64,000 bases of DNA from Gentiana macrophylla (taxonomy: Eukaryota > Streptophyta > Magnoliopsida > Gentianales > Gentianaceae), in the NCBI GenBank assembly GCA_026214975.1, contig JAOBSW010001146.1, forward strand, positions 1 to 64,000, written 5' to 3'. How positions within the stretch are numbered: the stretch's first letter is position 1; every line of letters starts with the position of its first letter. A program made the position numbers and the translations under genes. The notes under the pieces are model-generated. The model searched no databases. It saw nothing but the letters and a program-made list of their open reading frames with translations, and had not been told where the DNA came from. Of the stretch, positions 30,113 through 42,098 are shown piece by piece.

Positions 30113-30868
30113 ACCTATCCGGTGCTCATACGGAGACTCCTCATTTGGACAAATGAGTTTGCTTTATCTGGTTATAATTTCATTGACTTTGTTGGGTTCG
30201 GCCTTTTGAACTTTTATTCAAATTCGTCTCAATCTTGTGTAAAATTTGTCTTCAAGCAGTGACAAAACCGGAAGCGCCCCTTCTTTCAAAGATTTCAAAG
30301 AGAGGAGGATGGGTTATTCACATTTCATTTGATGGTTAGAGGTAAATTGAATGCAAAGTAGTGGGAATTCTAAAGTAGGAAATGGAGTAATGGTGGGAGA
30401 TGATTGAGGTGAAGTTAACTGATGGTGGAGTGTGGAAATGAGAAGTTTATGGGAAAGAGGGCAAGGGGGCGGCAGGTTCAATACTGCCAATGCCCGATGC
30501 AGCACATGTACCCCATGCGCTATTGAGGGTGTCCAAATTCAGTTCTGACCTAGGAATGAAGGATTACACAGCTCGATAAACCGGCGTATGGCTTTAGTAA
30601 ATCGAGGGTACCTTTTTCCAGCTTTTTTCAAACTCTAGTCTTGTGTATCCTCTAATAATTTTCACTTCATTTCTTACTTCTTTTTGACTCCTTAATGACT
30701 ATGTTTCCTCTTTCCTTGTTCTTATCCTGACTCACCTGACCTACTTCACTAGAGCAGACATTGAGCAAAATAAAAACCTTCCCACCATCCGTTGGTTTAT
30801 GGCATTTGGAAGGGGTAGGATGAAAAAATGATCGTCGCTTCTCTAGCTACTTTTAATGACTCAGCTTC
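30113..30868 (+). other. Stretch without a recognised gene
   Basis: The first part looks like the 3' untranslated region of the PF04195-like gene. The rest shows no convincing ORF on either strand, and no LTR, TIR or tandem repeat that I can see. Confidence 0.5.
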
Positions 30869-31129
30869 CTAAAAATGGTTAGAAATAGTTCGGAGTTTAA
30901 AGTCGTCAGCTCGACTTTCCTTCTGACTTCTCCTCTGGTCAGAATTTTGGGTTTTCACCCACCAAACCTTCACCCTACAGGCCTTAACGGAAGTTTCCAT
31001 TCCTTCTTTCTCAATAAATGCATTTTCTTGGGTTTTTAGCCCGAGAATAAAGCATGTGTCCATACCATCAATAAGGGCACCTTCACGGATTTTCTTGGCA
31101 GGTCCCTGAGCTCTTCTTCGTGCATGCAT
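30869..31129 (-). pseudogene. Minus-strand ORF fragment of unknown family, with a degenerate relative in LARD1
   Basis: An 86-codon minus-strand reading contains PAKKIREGALIDGMDTCFIL and ESRADDFKLRTISNH. A related but broken reading occurs at about 50210-50480 on the minus strand inside LARD1 (ESRAEDFKLRTTS plus a GMDKCRFLGLTT segment in another frame). Conservation of the peptide across two places suggests a former protein-coding sequence carried by transposons. I do not recognise the family. Confidence 0.4.
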
Positions 31130-31254
31130 GGCCCTTCTGGCCAGTGCATTTGGCTTACCTCGTCTACTCCGAGTATTGTTCTTTAAATGTCAGGGATCCC
31201 CCTTGTCATCTTTGAAATTTAATCCGTCACTACGCAAGGTAAGTTGTGCCTCCC

Positions 31255-32428
31255 TGTTGGAAATAAAATTTATGTTTTGATGATGATTCATCTTATTTAT
31301 CTATTTGTTTGTTTACACCATACTGATGAAATGTTGAAGCTAACTTTTATAGTGAAAATCTAAAAGATGTCTAGAACTAAATGTATAAGATTTATTAGAG
31401 TCTGATAATTGTATAGGTTATATCAGACAAGCACGGTAATAGTTAGAGAGTCATAAAACTGAGAACTGGAAATCATCTAGAAAACTGGATACTGACCTAA
31501 ACTAAATATGTCACTCAGAACCTAAAACTGAAGATCACTCAGAACTGAAGAAGGTAAGTTCGTTGAGGGACACAGACTCGGTTGACTTATCTAAAAGATG
31601 AAGAACTGAGGGAACAAACTTAGTAGATGAAGAACTGAAGGACACAGACTCAGTTATTGAAGAATAAAGAACTGAGGGCTCAAACACAGTATTAAGATTA
31701 AAGCCGAGACTGTAAAGTTAGAATTCAGGTAAGTCTGTGATGGCCTGAACTGACTGTATGGATCTTGAATGAAGACCTAAGAATCATAAGGACAATGATA
31801 TCTTATATGATTTAAGGATATAGTGTACTCTGATTAAGTCAAATGAAATCAGATGAATAGTGTTCTATGTTTTGAAGAAGAGTAAAAACTCAGTTAATGC
31901 TCTAAGTCAGTTGACAAACTGATAAGTGACATACTCAGACTAAAACTGATCAACATACTCAGTTATAGGGTCACTCATCCAAAGAACTGAATTTACATAT
32001 GAACGTTACAAATCAAGTAATGTTATTGGATGAAGCACTAATATGTCAGAACGGTCACTGACATCTAACATATGAAAATATAGACGTTGATAGAATTCAA
32101 AATTCAAGCAAGATGAACGTTGGACCTCAAACTATAAATAGAGGACTTGGCATCATGGATCAAACAAACAACAACACGAGAATACAAGTTTTATTGTTCC
32201 CAGGTCTTGTTCATCTGAATTGCTATCAATCTTTGTGCTCAACGAGATCATATCTAGAATTCTTTAAGTGTTCAAACTTCAAAGACTCAATCAAGAATCC
32301 AACACTTAGAAGAACGACAAGCAAGAATCAATTTATTGATTCTCAGCCCAACTTTTATTTTTATCAAAGGTTTAGACTGTGAAGCAATCCGGTTTAGGAT
32401 TTGTCAAGGACCTGCTGAAGGACCTGTT
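31255..32428 (+). mobile_element. Truncated 5' LTR of SIRE-like copia A
   Basis: It starts TGTTGGAAATAAA after the PF04195-like region and aligns by eye with the LTRs at 39176 and 44433 (shared gtctagaa...tataagttt and caagc segments). At about 32428, just after the tatcaaagg-ttagactgtgaa block shared with 340-352, LTR sequence gives way to pol. The LTR end, PBS, gag, protease and integrase are missing, so this is a deletion. Confidence 0.7.
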
Positions 32429-34175
32429 GACATACTACTGATACAATAACTGATGCAGCTGAAGGATCTACTGATGCCCCTACTAAAACAACAGTAGACC
32501 CTCTGGCAAATCAAGTTCCAGTAAATCAAGCACTTAATGATTTACAATGGTTAAAGGATCACGCAGTTGAACAAGTAATTGGTGATGTACAACAAGGTGT
32601 CAAAACTAGAAGACAACTAGAATCAATGTTCACATGTATTCTTTCTCAACTGGAACCTAAAGATTTTGAAGAAGAAATTGTTGATCCTGACTGGATAATT
32701 GCGGTGCAAGAACAACTCAATGAGTTTGAAATAAAATTATGGACACTAGTTGAAAGCCCTGGTCATGCAAATATCATTGGTACAAAATGGGTTTATAGAA
32801 ACAAGTTCGATGAATCAGGTACCATTGTTTGAAATAAGGCCAGACTAGTTGCAAAAGGCTACTCACAAGCTGAAGGAATAGATTTTGATGAGACATATGC
32901 CCCATTTGCATGATTGGAAGCTATCAGACTGCTTTTGGCATATGCAGCACAAAGCATCAAAGTTTATCAGATGGAGGTAAGAAGGGCATTTCTAAATGGT
33001 ATTTTTGAATGGAGGGTTTTGTACAACAACCTCATGGTTTTGAAGTTAAAGATCAAGAAGATAAAGTGCATAGACTCAATAAGGCAATTTATGGACTGAA
33101 ACAGGCACCAAGAGCTTGGTATGAAACTCTATCTCAATTCTTGGTGGATAATGGTTTTACTAAAGGAACCATTGATAAGACCCTTTTCAGAATAAGTGAA
33201 GGAGACAACACTCTACTGGTACAAATATATGTGGATGAAATCATTTTCGGTTCTGAAAAATGAAGTACTATGTGAAAAGTTTGCTAATATCATGAAATTA
33301 AGTTCCCCTGATGAGTATGATGGGTGAAATGAACTACTTTTTGGGACTACAAGTCAAGAAAATGAAAGATGGAATCTTCATTCATCAAACAAAGTATACC
33401 AATGAGCTGTTGAAGAAGTCTGGTATGGAATGTAACGCCAGAATTACGACTCCTATAGGTACAAGCATCAGATTGGATGAAGACAAAGAGGGTTAAGATG
33501 TTGATCAGACTTTATACAGATGAATGATAGGAAGTCTTTTGTATCTCACAGCCATCAGACCAGATATATCTTTTATAGTAGGTGTTTGTGAAAGATTTCA
33601 ATCAAACCCAAAAGAAAGTCATTTAGCTGCTGTCAAAAGGATACTCAAGTATCTAAAATAAACTTTGGGAGTAAGGTTATGGTATTCAAAAGATGGAAGC
33701 TTCAAAGTTATATCCTACTCAGATTCTGATTATGCTGGATGCAAGATTGATAGAAAAAACACCACAAGAACATATTAGTTGATGGGAAATAGACTTGTCT
33801 TCTGGTTCAACAAGAAGAAGAGTTCAATATCAACTTCCACTGCTGGAGCAGAATACATAGCTACTGAGAGTTATTGTCCACAAGTCCTATGGCTAAGACA
33901 ACAATTATGAGACTATGGGATTGAAGAAAGAGAAATTCCCATAATGTGTGATAACACAAGTGCAATTGCTATAATAGAAAAATCTTGTTTTGAACTCAAG
34001 AACCAAACACATTGATGTGAGACATCATTTTATAAGAGATCATATTGAAAAGAAAGATGTTGTGGTTCTTTACATACCTCCTGAAGATCAACTTGCAAAT
34101 ATCTTTACAAAGCCTCTGCATGCTGATAGATTTGCTAAGTTAAGAACTGAACTTGGCATCATCAAGGTTTGTTGA
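32429..34175 (+). pseudogene. copia A pol remnant: reverse transcriptase and RNase H
   Basis: Readable parts in copia order are an ILSQLEPKDFEE-VDPDWIIAVQEQL segment, IGTKWVYRNKFDESG, ARLVAKGYSQAEGIDFDETYAP, AIYGLKQAPRAWY, then QIYVDEIIFGS, where the usual second catalytic Asp of YVDD is Glu. RNase H follows with SYSDSDYAGC and ends with HIDVRHHFIRDHIEKKDV and ANIFTKPL (normally ADIFTK) at 34175. TGA codons at former Arg positions and several frame changes break it. RT after integrase (here deleted) and the terminal RNase H define Ty1/copia. Confidence 0.88.
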
Positions 34176-34855
34176 CCTGCTTATGGTCAGTAGAGCATTG
34201 GAATTCACCAAGGGGACTAGTCCTTGCCCTGCTGGGTGGGCACACCTGGCATATTAGTAATTGGTATCAACAATTCCTAGATGGTATTGAAGGTTGGTCA
34301 ACTGAGCAAATGAATTTGCCAAGGGGGTTGGTCTTTGCCCTGCTGGGTGCTCTCACTTGGCAGATCAGTCATTGGTATTAAACTTCATCTTGTATTATCA
34401 GTTGGGAAATTCTATATTTTGAATCAACTGGTTGAAAATGTGAAGATCAGCTAGGTACTCAAGATGTCAGGAGACCCTTTCTCTGTTGAATCATAGGAGC
34501 AGAGTCTCTACACCAAATAGTCTGCTGATGGATCAATCTGCTGATAAAGTCAAACTTTAATGAAAGTCAACCAATGAGTTAATAGGTTTTAACCTTATCT
34601 TTATTGCAGCTGTTACAAGGACATAACCGTTTCTTACAATTAGTGGGGTTGTGTAGTGGGACACATGGCATTTTCTAATTGGATACTACTTGTTCATGTA
34701 GTGGGACAATGTAAATGAAAGTGTACGGGCCTGGAGAGAGTATACCCACTATAGAATATATATCACAGAATATGCAGAGATATATAATTACATTCTCCTT
34801 CTAACACTCAAGCTATTGCGTATAGTCTTAGTATTGTCTTCTCTAGTCTCTCAAA
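34176..34855 (+). other. Spacer between pol and extra ORF in copia A, with a duplicated motif
   Basis: Two imperfect copies of an approximately 110-bp unit (about 34185-34270 and 34296-34381) each contain ccaaggg..., ttgccctgctgggtg and a short foldback. A single related unit lies in copia B at about 41395-41465. The remainder has no convincing ORF. Confidence 0.5.
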
Positions 34856-37800
34856 ATGATGAAGAAAATGTCTGCTAATGATATCTACCTTGGTTCGAGT
34901 CAGAGTGTTCATGGTTTTGTTAAAGATGCCGGTGGAAAAGAGCTTTCAACTAATCTCGAAAGAAGGATTCGGCAATATGACGGTCAGGAGAATGTGCTAA
35001 ACATCAGACTGAACACCATTTCTTATAAAAATGTGTGTGATTTCTATAGGAACATGATGATATTTCAAGAAACAGAAGAATTCTAGACTACTGTCAATGG
35101 ACAGCTGTTGCATATCTCTTCAGATTTGGTAAGGGATATTTTTTGGTTTGCACAAGGAAATGGAGAACAAACAAACCCAAAAAATATACACTTGCCCAGG
35201 TTGACCTTCATTGATTCAATCAAGACTGATCCTAATGAAGCTTCTTCACTTGGAATCAATGTTAAGTATATAATTCATGAGTATGGTCAGCTAAGCAAAT
35301 ACACTGCAACAAACTTACTTGGGCTCTCTAGAAGCAATGATACCTTCCCTAGACCCAAGATTGATTTAATGATTATCATTTCAAGAAGTGCGATGTTTGA
35401 ATGGGCTGGTTTCTTCATACACTATATGAAAAAGGTTATGACAAAATAAAGAGAGAAAATTGAGAAAAGAATGAAAGGGAAAAAGCTAGTCAAGTATCTT
35501 GGATATGGTTTCTTTATCAAGATAAAAGCATTGGGTTTGTTTGTACAAAGTATACTAACTCATTTGCAAGTTGCTGATGTTGTTCCTCACACCATCAACA
35601 AGGAATGATTCAAACCTAAAGTCAATACACCAATTCCTGGTTTGGATGCTGATGGAGAAGATTAACCAGAAGAAAGTGAACCAAATCCGGAATTAAGAAG
35701 AAAAAGGAAAGCTAATCCTAAAGTTGCTGAGGCAAGGAAATCTGTAGAGAAAAGGAAATCTACTGAACCTACAAAATCAACAGCAATTTCAAAGTCAGAT
35801 ACAAGGAAGATCCCTGATTTTCTTAAGCCTACAAAGTCTAGTAGACTATGTATTACCTGCTGATACAACCACTACAACAGATTCCCCTACACATGCTCTA
35901 CTTGTGAAAACAACAGCTACATAAATCTTCTTTAAGCAACTTAAGAAAGACTCAAGAAAGAGAAAGGCTATAAGCAATGAGGCACTTGAAAAAGCCATGT
36001 TAGAATCCTTTGAAAGACCAAAGTAAAGACATAAACAAGTTGCTAAGAAAATGGTCAAACATGGAAAGGGAAATGTCTTAAGAGCCTTGGAAGACCAGAA
36101 AGATGAAGACGATGAGGCAGAAGAAGATGAGGAATGTGAGAAAGATCCAACTGAAGTGGCTGCTGATGTTGTACAAGAGCCTGCTGTGGAAGATACAACA
36201 CAGGGGGAAGAAAGAGCTGCACAAACCTCTATTGAGGGTGATGCAACACATGGGGAAACAAGTGTTGAACATATGGAAGTGATTTACAAAATATTCCTTA
36301 GTCAACTGGAGAACCTAGTGAGATCTTTCACTTTACTAAGGAAACATTGTCTTATCTAGTAGCGACCTTTGGACGTCAAACTACTGAGCCACCTGTTGTC
36401 AGGAAGCCTACTATGCCTTATGTCAGAAGACAAATGAAACAACAGGAAGATCCGGCCATGGAAGAATCTCTCAGTATATTCAATAGAATATGGGTTTTTA
36501 CAAGAAACAAAAACCTACTGTTGAGATGATGACAAGTTATGAGGAATGGGCTTTTGAATATATGGGAACTGAGTGTTTGTTAGATCTTTTAAACTTTGAA
36601 AAGTTGGTTTCTAGACTTCAAGAACCTATTGAAGAAGAAAGAAGGACAGGAAATCTATTGTTTAAGGATCCAAACTACAAACCATTCGGTGATTCTGATG
36701 ATTCATCATCATCTGACTCTGATGATGATCATCATGTGTATCCTGAAGAAACAAGTGGTGTTGTCAAAGAGAGGACAATAGAACCTGTACAAGAGAAATC
36801 TGGTGAGAATGAAAAGGAGCAACCTGCTGAGGATCCAAAAAAGTCTACTGAGGGACAATAGGCTGCTAACATTACTGAAGATGAGGTGTTGGCTGATGAT
36901 ACTACTGAAACATCACAATCTATTTTTGTTCACAGAAAGACAATCCTAGAAGATGAAGATGAGTTATTGGATACCTTTGCTAGTGCATTGGAAGCTGAAA
37001 TTGAACAGATGGATACTATATCACAAGAATCAGTTCAATTTCAAAACATAATTAACATATATTATGCCTTAGTTGGTGCTGCTGTTAATCTAGAAGTTGT
37101 TGCACAACATGGAGCGGTTTTTAGAAGAAAACATTGCAATTTCCCCTGCCATTAGTGAAGGCCAAGTTGGTCAATTGGGAGAAGTTGCACCTGCTGGACA
37201 ACCTACTCCAGTAGTTGTAATCCTAGATACACCTATTGAGCCAATTTTTGTAACTCCTAAGTTAACATAGGAAGCAACACAGATGGAAATTGGCTCTGAC
37301 ATTTTAACACCTACACAGATCCATGTTGAACAAGATGAGGAGGTTCAGTCTGCTGGTAATTAGACATCAACTGAAAAAGGTCGGAACTGGTTGTTCAATC
37401 TACCAAGGATCGGACAATGATTGGACAAAGTTTGGAACTGGTTTTGGGATTGGAGTAAACCCCTGTTAATAGTATGGAACCTACTGAGGATGTTGCCCCT
37501 GCTTAACAGAGAACAAGTTGCTGATGTTGTTCTTGAACAATCTAATGAAGAGCAACATATTGAATATGGTGATAGTGAAGATGAACTTGTTGATGATGTT
37601 CTTGAAGAAGAACTTAATGATGATGTTCATAATGATCAACTAGCTGCCATTGATGATCTTGGATTGGATGAAGAAGTCCTGAACCTTTTGAATGGGATAG
37701 GCACCGTGCAACAGTTGTAAGACAACCATGACCAGATGATGACATGTATAGGTCTACTAAGAATATGCCTAGTGTTGCTTCTACCATACTAGGTCATATT

Positions 37801-38657
37801 CTGGCAGAGTTAAGGGCTGTTAGAGAAGATATCAATCAGCTGAGGGGTCAGATGAGATCTAGTGAGCAAAGATTTGAAGATCTTATCAATCTGGTTGAAA
37901 ATATAGGAAGGACTACTGAAACAACTGCATCAAATCTTACTAATTTGTAGTTTAGAGTCAAAGATATATATATGATGATCTCACCAAGATATTTAACACT
38001 GAAAAGATCCCTGATAAATTTGTTAAGGATTCCTGTGTTGCTCTTAACAAGAATGTTGATCAGCTTGGTCAAAGTAATCAACCTCATCTAACCATATCTA
38101 TTCCCAAATTTTTGGAGAGGCTGAATCTGCTGGACCAGACACTACAGACTAGGATTCTTCAGTTGACACTAGAACAGATATTATGGAAGAAGAACTGAAT
38201 AATCAGGTAACCACACAAGAAGGAGTTTTAAATCTATTGCACCATTTTATTGATGATGTCAATAAGAGGGAAGAGGGTAAGACAACTGAAACAAAAGAAG
38301 CAGCCTTGTTTTATGAATAAAGAAGATATGAAATTTGAAATTGTCAGACTTTCGGAACCTCTGCACTGTGAGTTGGCGGACTGATGATTTCTTTGAAGGA
38401 ATTTACAAATGCTTTTAATGCAAGAAGAAGACCCTACAATAACATGTGATTTTTGGAAGGGTTAAATTCTTTTCTAGGACTTATGCTTTAGGAAGTATGA
38501 TCAGATCTATGAGATCTAGAAGTAATGGAAGAGGTGGAACAAGAGGTGGAAGTGGTCAGTCTGCTGAACAAATATTGATATGTTTCTCTGCAAAGGATTC
38601 ATTGAATGAATTTAAGGACTTGTATATGCAAGGAGCCTTCAATTGGAAAGGAATCTA
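34856..38657 (+). pseudogene. Extra (env-like) ORF of copia A, heavily broken
   Basis: SIRE/Maximus elements often carry an additional ORF after pol. Here readable pieces begin MMKKMSANDIYLGSSQS at 34856, then GNGEQTNPKNIHLPRLTFID and FEWAGFFIHYMKK at about 35140-35430. Lys-rich stretches follow (35650-36040), then acidic ones (36090-36300) and YEEWAFEYMGTECLLDLLNF (about 36540). Further Glu/Asp-rich pieces run to about 37720, with a short coiled segment at 37790-37950. At least ten stops or frame changes are present. No signal peptide or transmembrane pattern is clear; function is unknown. Confidence 0.55.
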
Positions 38658-38843
38658 AATGACTGTTGCAGAAGCATGAAAATGGTGGAAAATGATACAC
38701 ACTTGGATTGATTTCTTCAAGATTGAAAATAAGTGGATAGTGGACATGCAAAGAGAAATCAGGGAATATCACCAGAAGAAAGATCAAGAAAGAAACTAGC
38801 TCAACAAACTTTACATTTAATCTTATGTTGAATCTAGTTGTAA

Positions 38844-39010
38844 TACATGGGGGGGCCATACTCTTTCCTTAGCACCCGGATTTTCCCTCCCTGGGTTTGC
38901 CGGACTAAGGTTTTGAGAAGGTGGTGAACATGTGTTGATGACGTTAATTTTTTGGGAGCTTTGTCAGGAGATGACACTTGTAAAACTTCAGTTTTCCTTT
39001 TTAATAAAAA
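38844..39010 (+). other. Fragment with an LTR-retrotransposon 3' motif
   Basis: The segment with tactctttccttagc, tttgccggactaagg and gttttgagaaggtggtg resembles the pyrimidine-rich 'ctctttccc... ggttt... aaggtttt' motif common near the 3' end of copia LTRs. It lies between the extra ORF and the PPT of copia A and may be a fragment of another element or part of the normal 3' region. Confidence 0.35.
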
Positions 39011-39175
39011 ATTTGAGTTTTACAACAAAAAAATAAAAATCTAGTTGTAATAATGTTTGAACAAGTTTTGAACCTCAATAATATATATAAATGAAATTTG
39101 CTCTGTTTTTATTGTCTTTATCTTTTTGCTTTGCTGTAAGGAGGGTATTGGCATCATCACTAAAAAGGGGGAAAA

Positions 39176-40451
39176 TGTTAGACATATTTTAGTTGTAATG
39201 ATGAGTGCCATACTGGCAGTTATAGGGAAATGGCAAAAATATGTCTAGAATGAATGTATATGTTTAGTAGAGTTGGATCGTTGAATATGTTTGATCAAAT
39301 AAGCGCTATAAAGAGGTCTGCTGACTAGTTCGGCAGACCAATCTAGGCTAGGTTTTCAGTAGAGTATCTAGGACCTACTGAAGATTGAAGGCTAAGGGTT
39401 CAAAGTTAGTAATGAAGACTTAAAAGCCAAGGACATAGGATCAGAATTTAGGTAAGTCTGTGATGGCTTAAACTGATCCCATATACCTTGTATTGCAGGT
39501 CTATGTTCCATATAAGAAAATATGATGAGTATGACTTAGTTATATTTAAAATGATGTACTCTAACTTCACAATCAAAAGTTAGATGAGAAGTAGTTAGCT
39601 GAGTGTTCATTCAAGAACACAACAGACCATAAGTCAGCTGACCAAATGTATACCTCAGCAGACATGTGAATTAGACATCAGCTGAGAATACATAAATTAG
39701 ATTAATCCATTTCAAGATTGTTTTGGAAGATTAAATGGATAAGGATGAATATCAAGCATTGCATTAATCAGTTGATCAATGGTGGAGATTGAAGGAATGT
39801 TGTCAAGAATTCAGAGCCCAATCAAATTGTAATTAAACCATTGGTTAGATCGTATGTCGGAAGGACAACGACATCTTGTGAGAGAAAATTTCAGGGAATA
39901 ATCGAAAATCCAATAACGGTCAGAATTGAAATTCAAATTCAAGCACTGGGTTTTAGCCTATAAATCGAGGATCACAAGGATTAGATTATACATGAACTAA
40001 CAAGAAATCAAGAGCATTACACCCTGCTGAACTGAGCATACATACTGATCCAGTATTTCATCAAGTGTTATTGCATTCAAGTATTATCTAGTGTCTACAC
40101 TTGAAGGACATAAGTTGCAGATCTTATCATCCTGATCAAATGCTTGCTAAAGAAGAATCAATTTCTTGATTCAAACCCTTCTTTTCAAGAAAAATCCTGA
40201 AGACATAGAAGCACTGCTGAGTGTCAAGACCTGTTGTTTTTGTGGTGGAGCTGGTTAAGAGGCAATCCTACCCTTCAAGGACCAGTGGAGGACTTAGGAG
40301 TAGCACTCCTACCTGTTCTTAGTATTCAATTTGTGAATCCATTGTTATTGGTCAAGGACAAACAACTTTGGGACTTTTGTAACAAAAACCTCAAAAGACT
40401 GGTGAATTTCCTCCAACATCACATGAGAAGAGTGGACTGACAGGATTACAC
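39176..40451 (+). mobile_element. LTR shared between copia A (3') and copia B (5'), truncated at its 3' side
   Basis: The PPT aaaaagggggaaaa ends at 39175 and TGTTAGACAT opens the LTR. The LTR carries ctggttaagaggcaatcc near 40249, homologous to 411-430 in the first LTR. At about 40452 it gives way to RT coding sequence of another element, so its last few hundred bases, the PBS and the 5' genes are missing. Confidence 0.7.
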
Positions 40452-41364
40452 CAACTGGACAATACTCTATTCAAGCTAGACAATACTTTATTTAAGCTAC
40501 TTGATGGATCAAGTACATTTCTTCTTCAGATATATGTGGATGATATCATATTTGGATCAGAAGATGAGAAGCTATGTGAGAAATTTGAAATTTTGATGAA
40601 AAGCGTATTCTAGATGAAATACTCCAAGGATTTGATAAACAAATATGGTATGGACAGCAGTGGAACATCAAAGACACCATTATGTGCAAGAGTTATTCTT
40701 GGCAAATATGAAAATGGAAAGGATATTGATCAAAAGCTGTACAGAGGGATTATTGGTTCACTACTCTACTTAACTGCTAGTAGACCAGATATAGAATTTG
40801 CAGTAGGAGTATGTGCAAGATTCTAGTCTCAACCAAAGGAATATAATCTATTAGCCGCCAAAAGGATCATCAAGTATCTAAAACACATAATTAATGTTGG
40901 AATTTGGTATCCAAGAGATGGAGGATTCAAGCTAATATCTTATTCAGATTCAGATTATGCTGGATGTAGGGTTGATATAATAAGCACTAGTATCATGGTT
41001 CAGTAAAGAGTAGAACTCAATATCTAATTCAACAGCTGAGGCAGAATATATAGCAGTTGGTAGCTTTTCTGCACAAGTTCTATAGATAAGTGAAGCTAAG
41101 AGACTATGGAGTAGTTGAAAAGACAATTCCTATCAGGTGTGATAACACAAGTTCAATATCAACTACATAAAATCCAGTACTTCACTCAAAAACAAAGCAT
41201 ATTGATGTGAGACATCACTTTATAAGAGATCATGTGGAAAAATGAGATGTAATCTTGGAATATATAACTACTTAAAATAAACTAGCTGATATATTCTTCA
41301 AACAACTAAGTCTTGAATGTTTTTGCAAGTTAAGGACTGAATTAGGAATGATTGAATCATATTG
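40452..41364 (+). pseudogene. copia B pol remnant: part of RT and RNase H
   Basis: A duplicated 21-bp segment (gacaatact...) opens the remnant. RT then reads LDGSSTFLLQIYVDDIIFGS with intact YVDD, followed by a deletion. Next come RGIIGSLLYLTASRPDIEFA, AAKRIIKYLKH and SYSDSDYAGC, and the RNase H tail with KHIDVRHHFIRDHVEK. Several TAG and other stops break it. Confidence 0.85.
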
Positions 41365-42098
41365 AGTACATATAAGCAGCTAACAGGAGTGATCAGTAGA
41401 GTGACTTCACCAGCGGGGTTGACCTTTGCCCTGGTGGGTGAGCTCACTTGGTAGGCCAGCCACCGGACCAGCAAAGTCCATTTAACTTGTTGTTAGGAAC
41501 AGTTGTTTTGTTCAAGCAGATCAGTAAACGGATCTAGCTAACCAAATATGCACCAGCTGGAAGCCAGACACGAATAACAGACCAGCAAAAGTCATTGAAC
41601 CAGCCGAGTAAACAGCAAAATCCCTCAGCTACCCAACATCACCAGCAGAAAATGAGGTGTGAAATGAAGTAATCATTTACACATGTGGAAAATCAAAGAT
41701 TATTGGGAAATTATAGAGATTATACACGTGGATATTACATATTTTAATCAGACACGAGGATTAAAATTGGGAGGTTAAATTCAGAAGAGATGGCAACACC
41801 TCGATTCTTGGGATTCATCATTGTTTACTTTGATACACTCACCCACTATCCCATTAACCTCAATAATTGTGATTTAGATACACAACATCAAGCATTTACT
41901 CCACTAAATCATTTCATATCCATATGTGTTCACAATCAAAATTTTCCACTATATAAACGACACTTCTCCATTTTCACAAAATTCTTTACACTCCCATTGC
42001 ATTCAAACCCTTATTCTCAAGAAATTTCACTACTTTTCACTTTAATTTTTTTGAAACGGCTTCATCCTCTACAACAATTTTGTCTACAAAGCACTATG
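41365..42098 (+). other. Spacer between pol and extra ORF in copia B
   Basis: It holds one copy of the ttcaccagcgggg...tttgccctggtgggtg motif (about 41397-41465). The rest is AT-rich with no convincing ORF; a promoter or subgenomic role cannot be judged. Confidence 0.4.
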
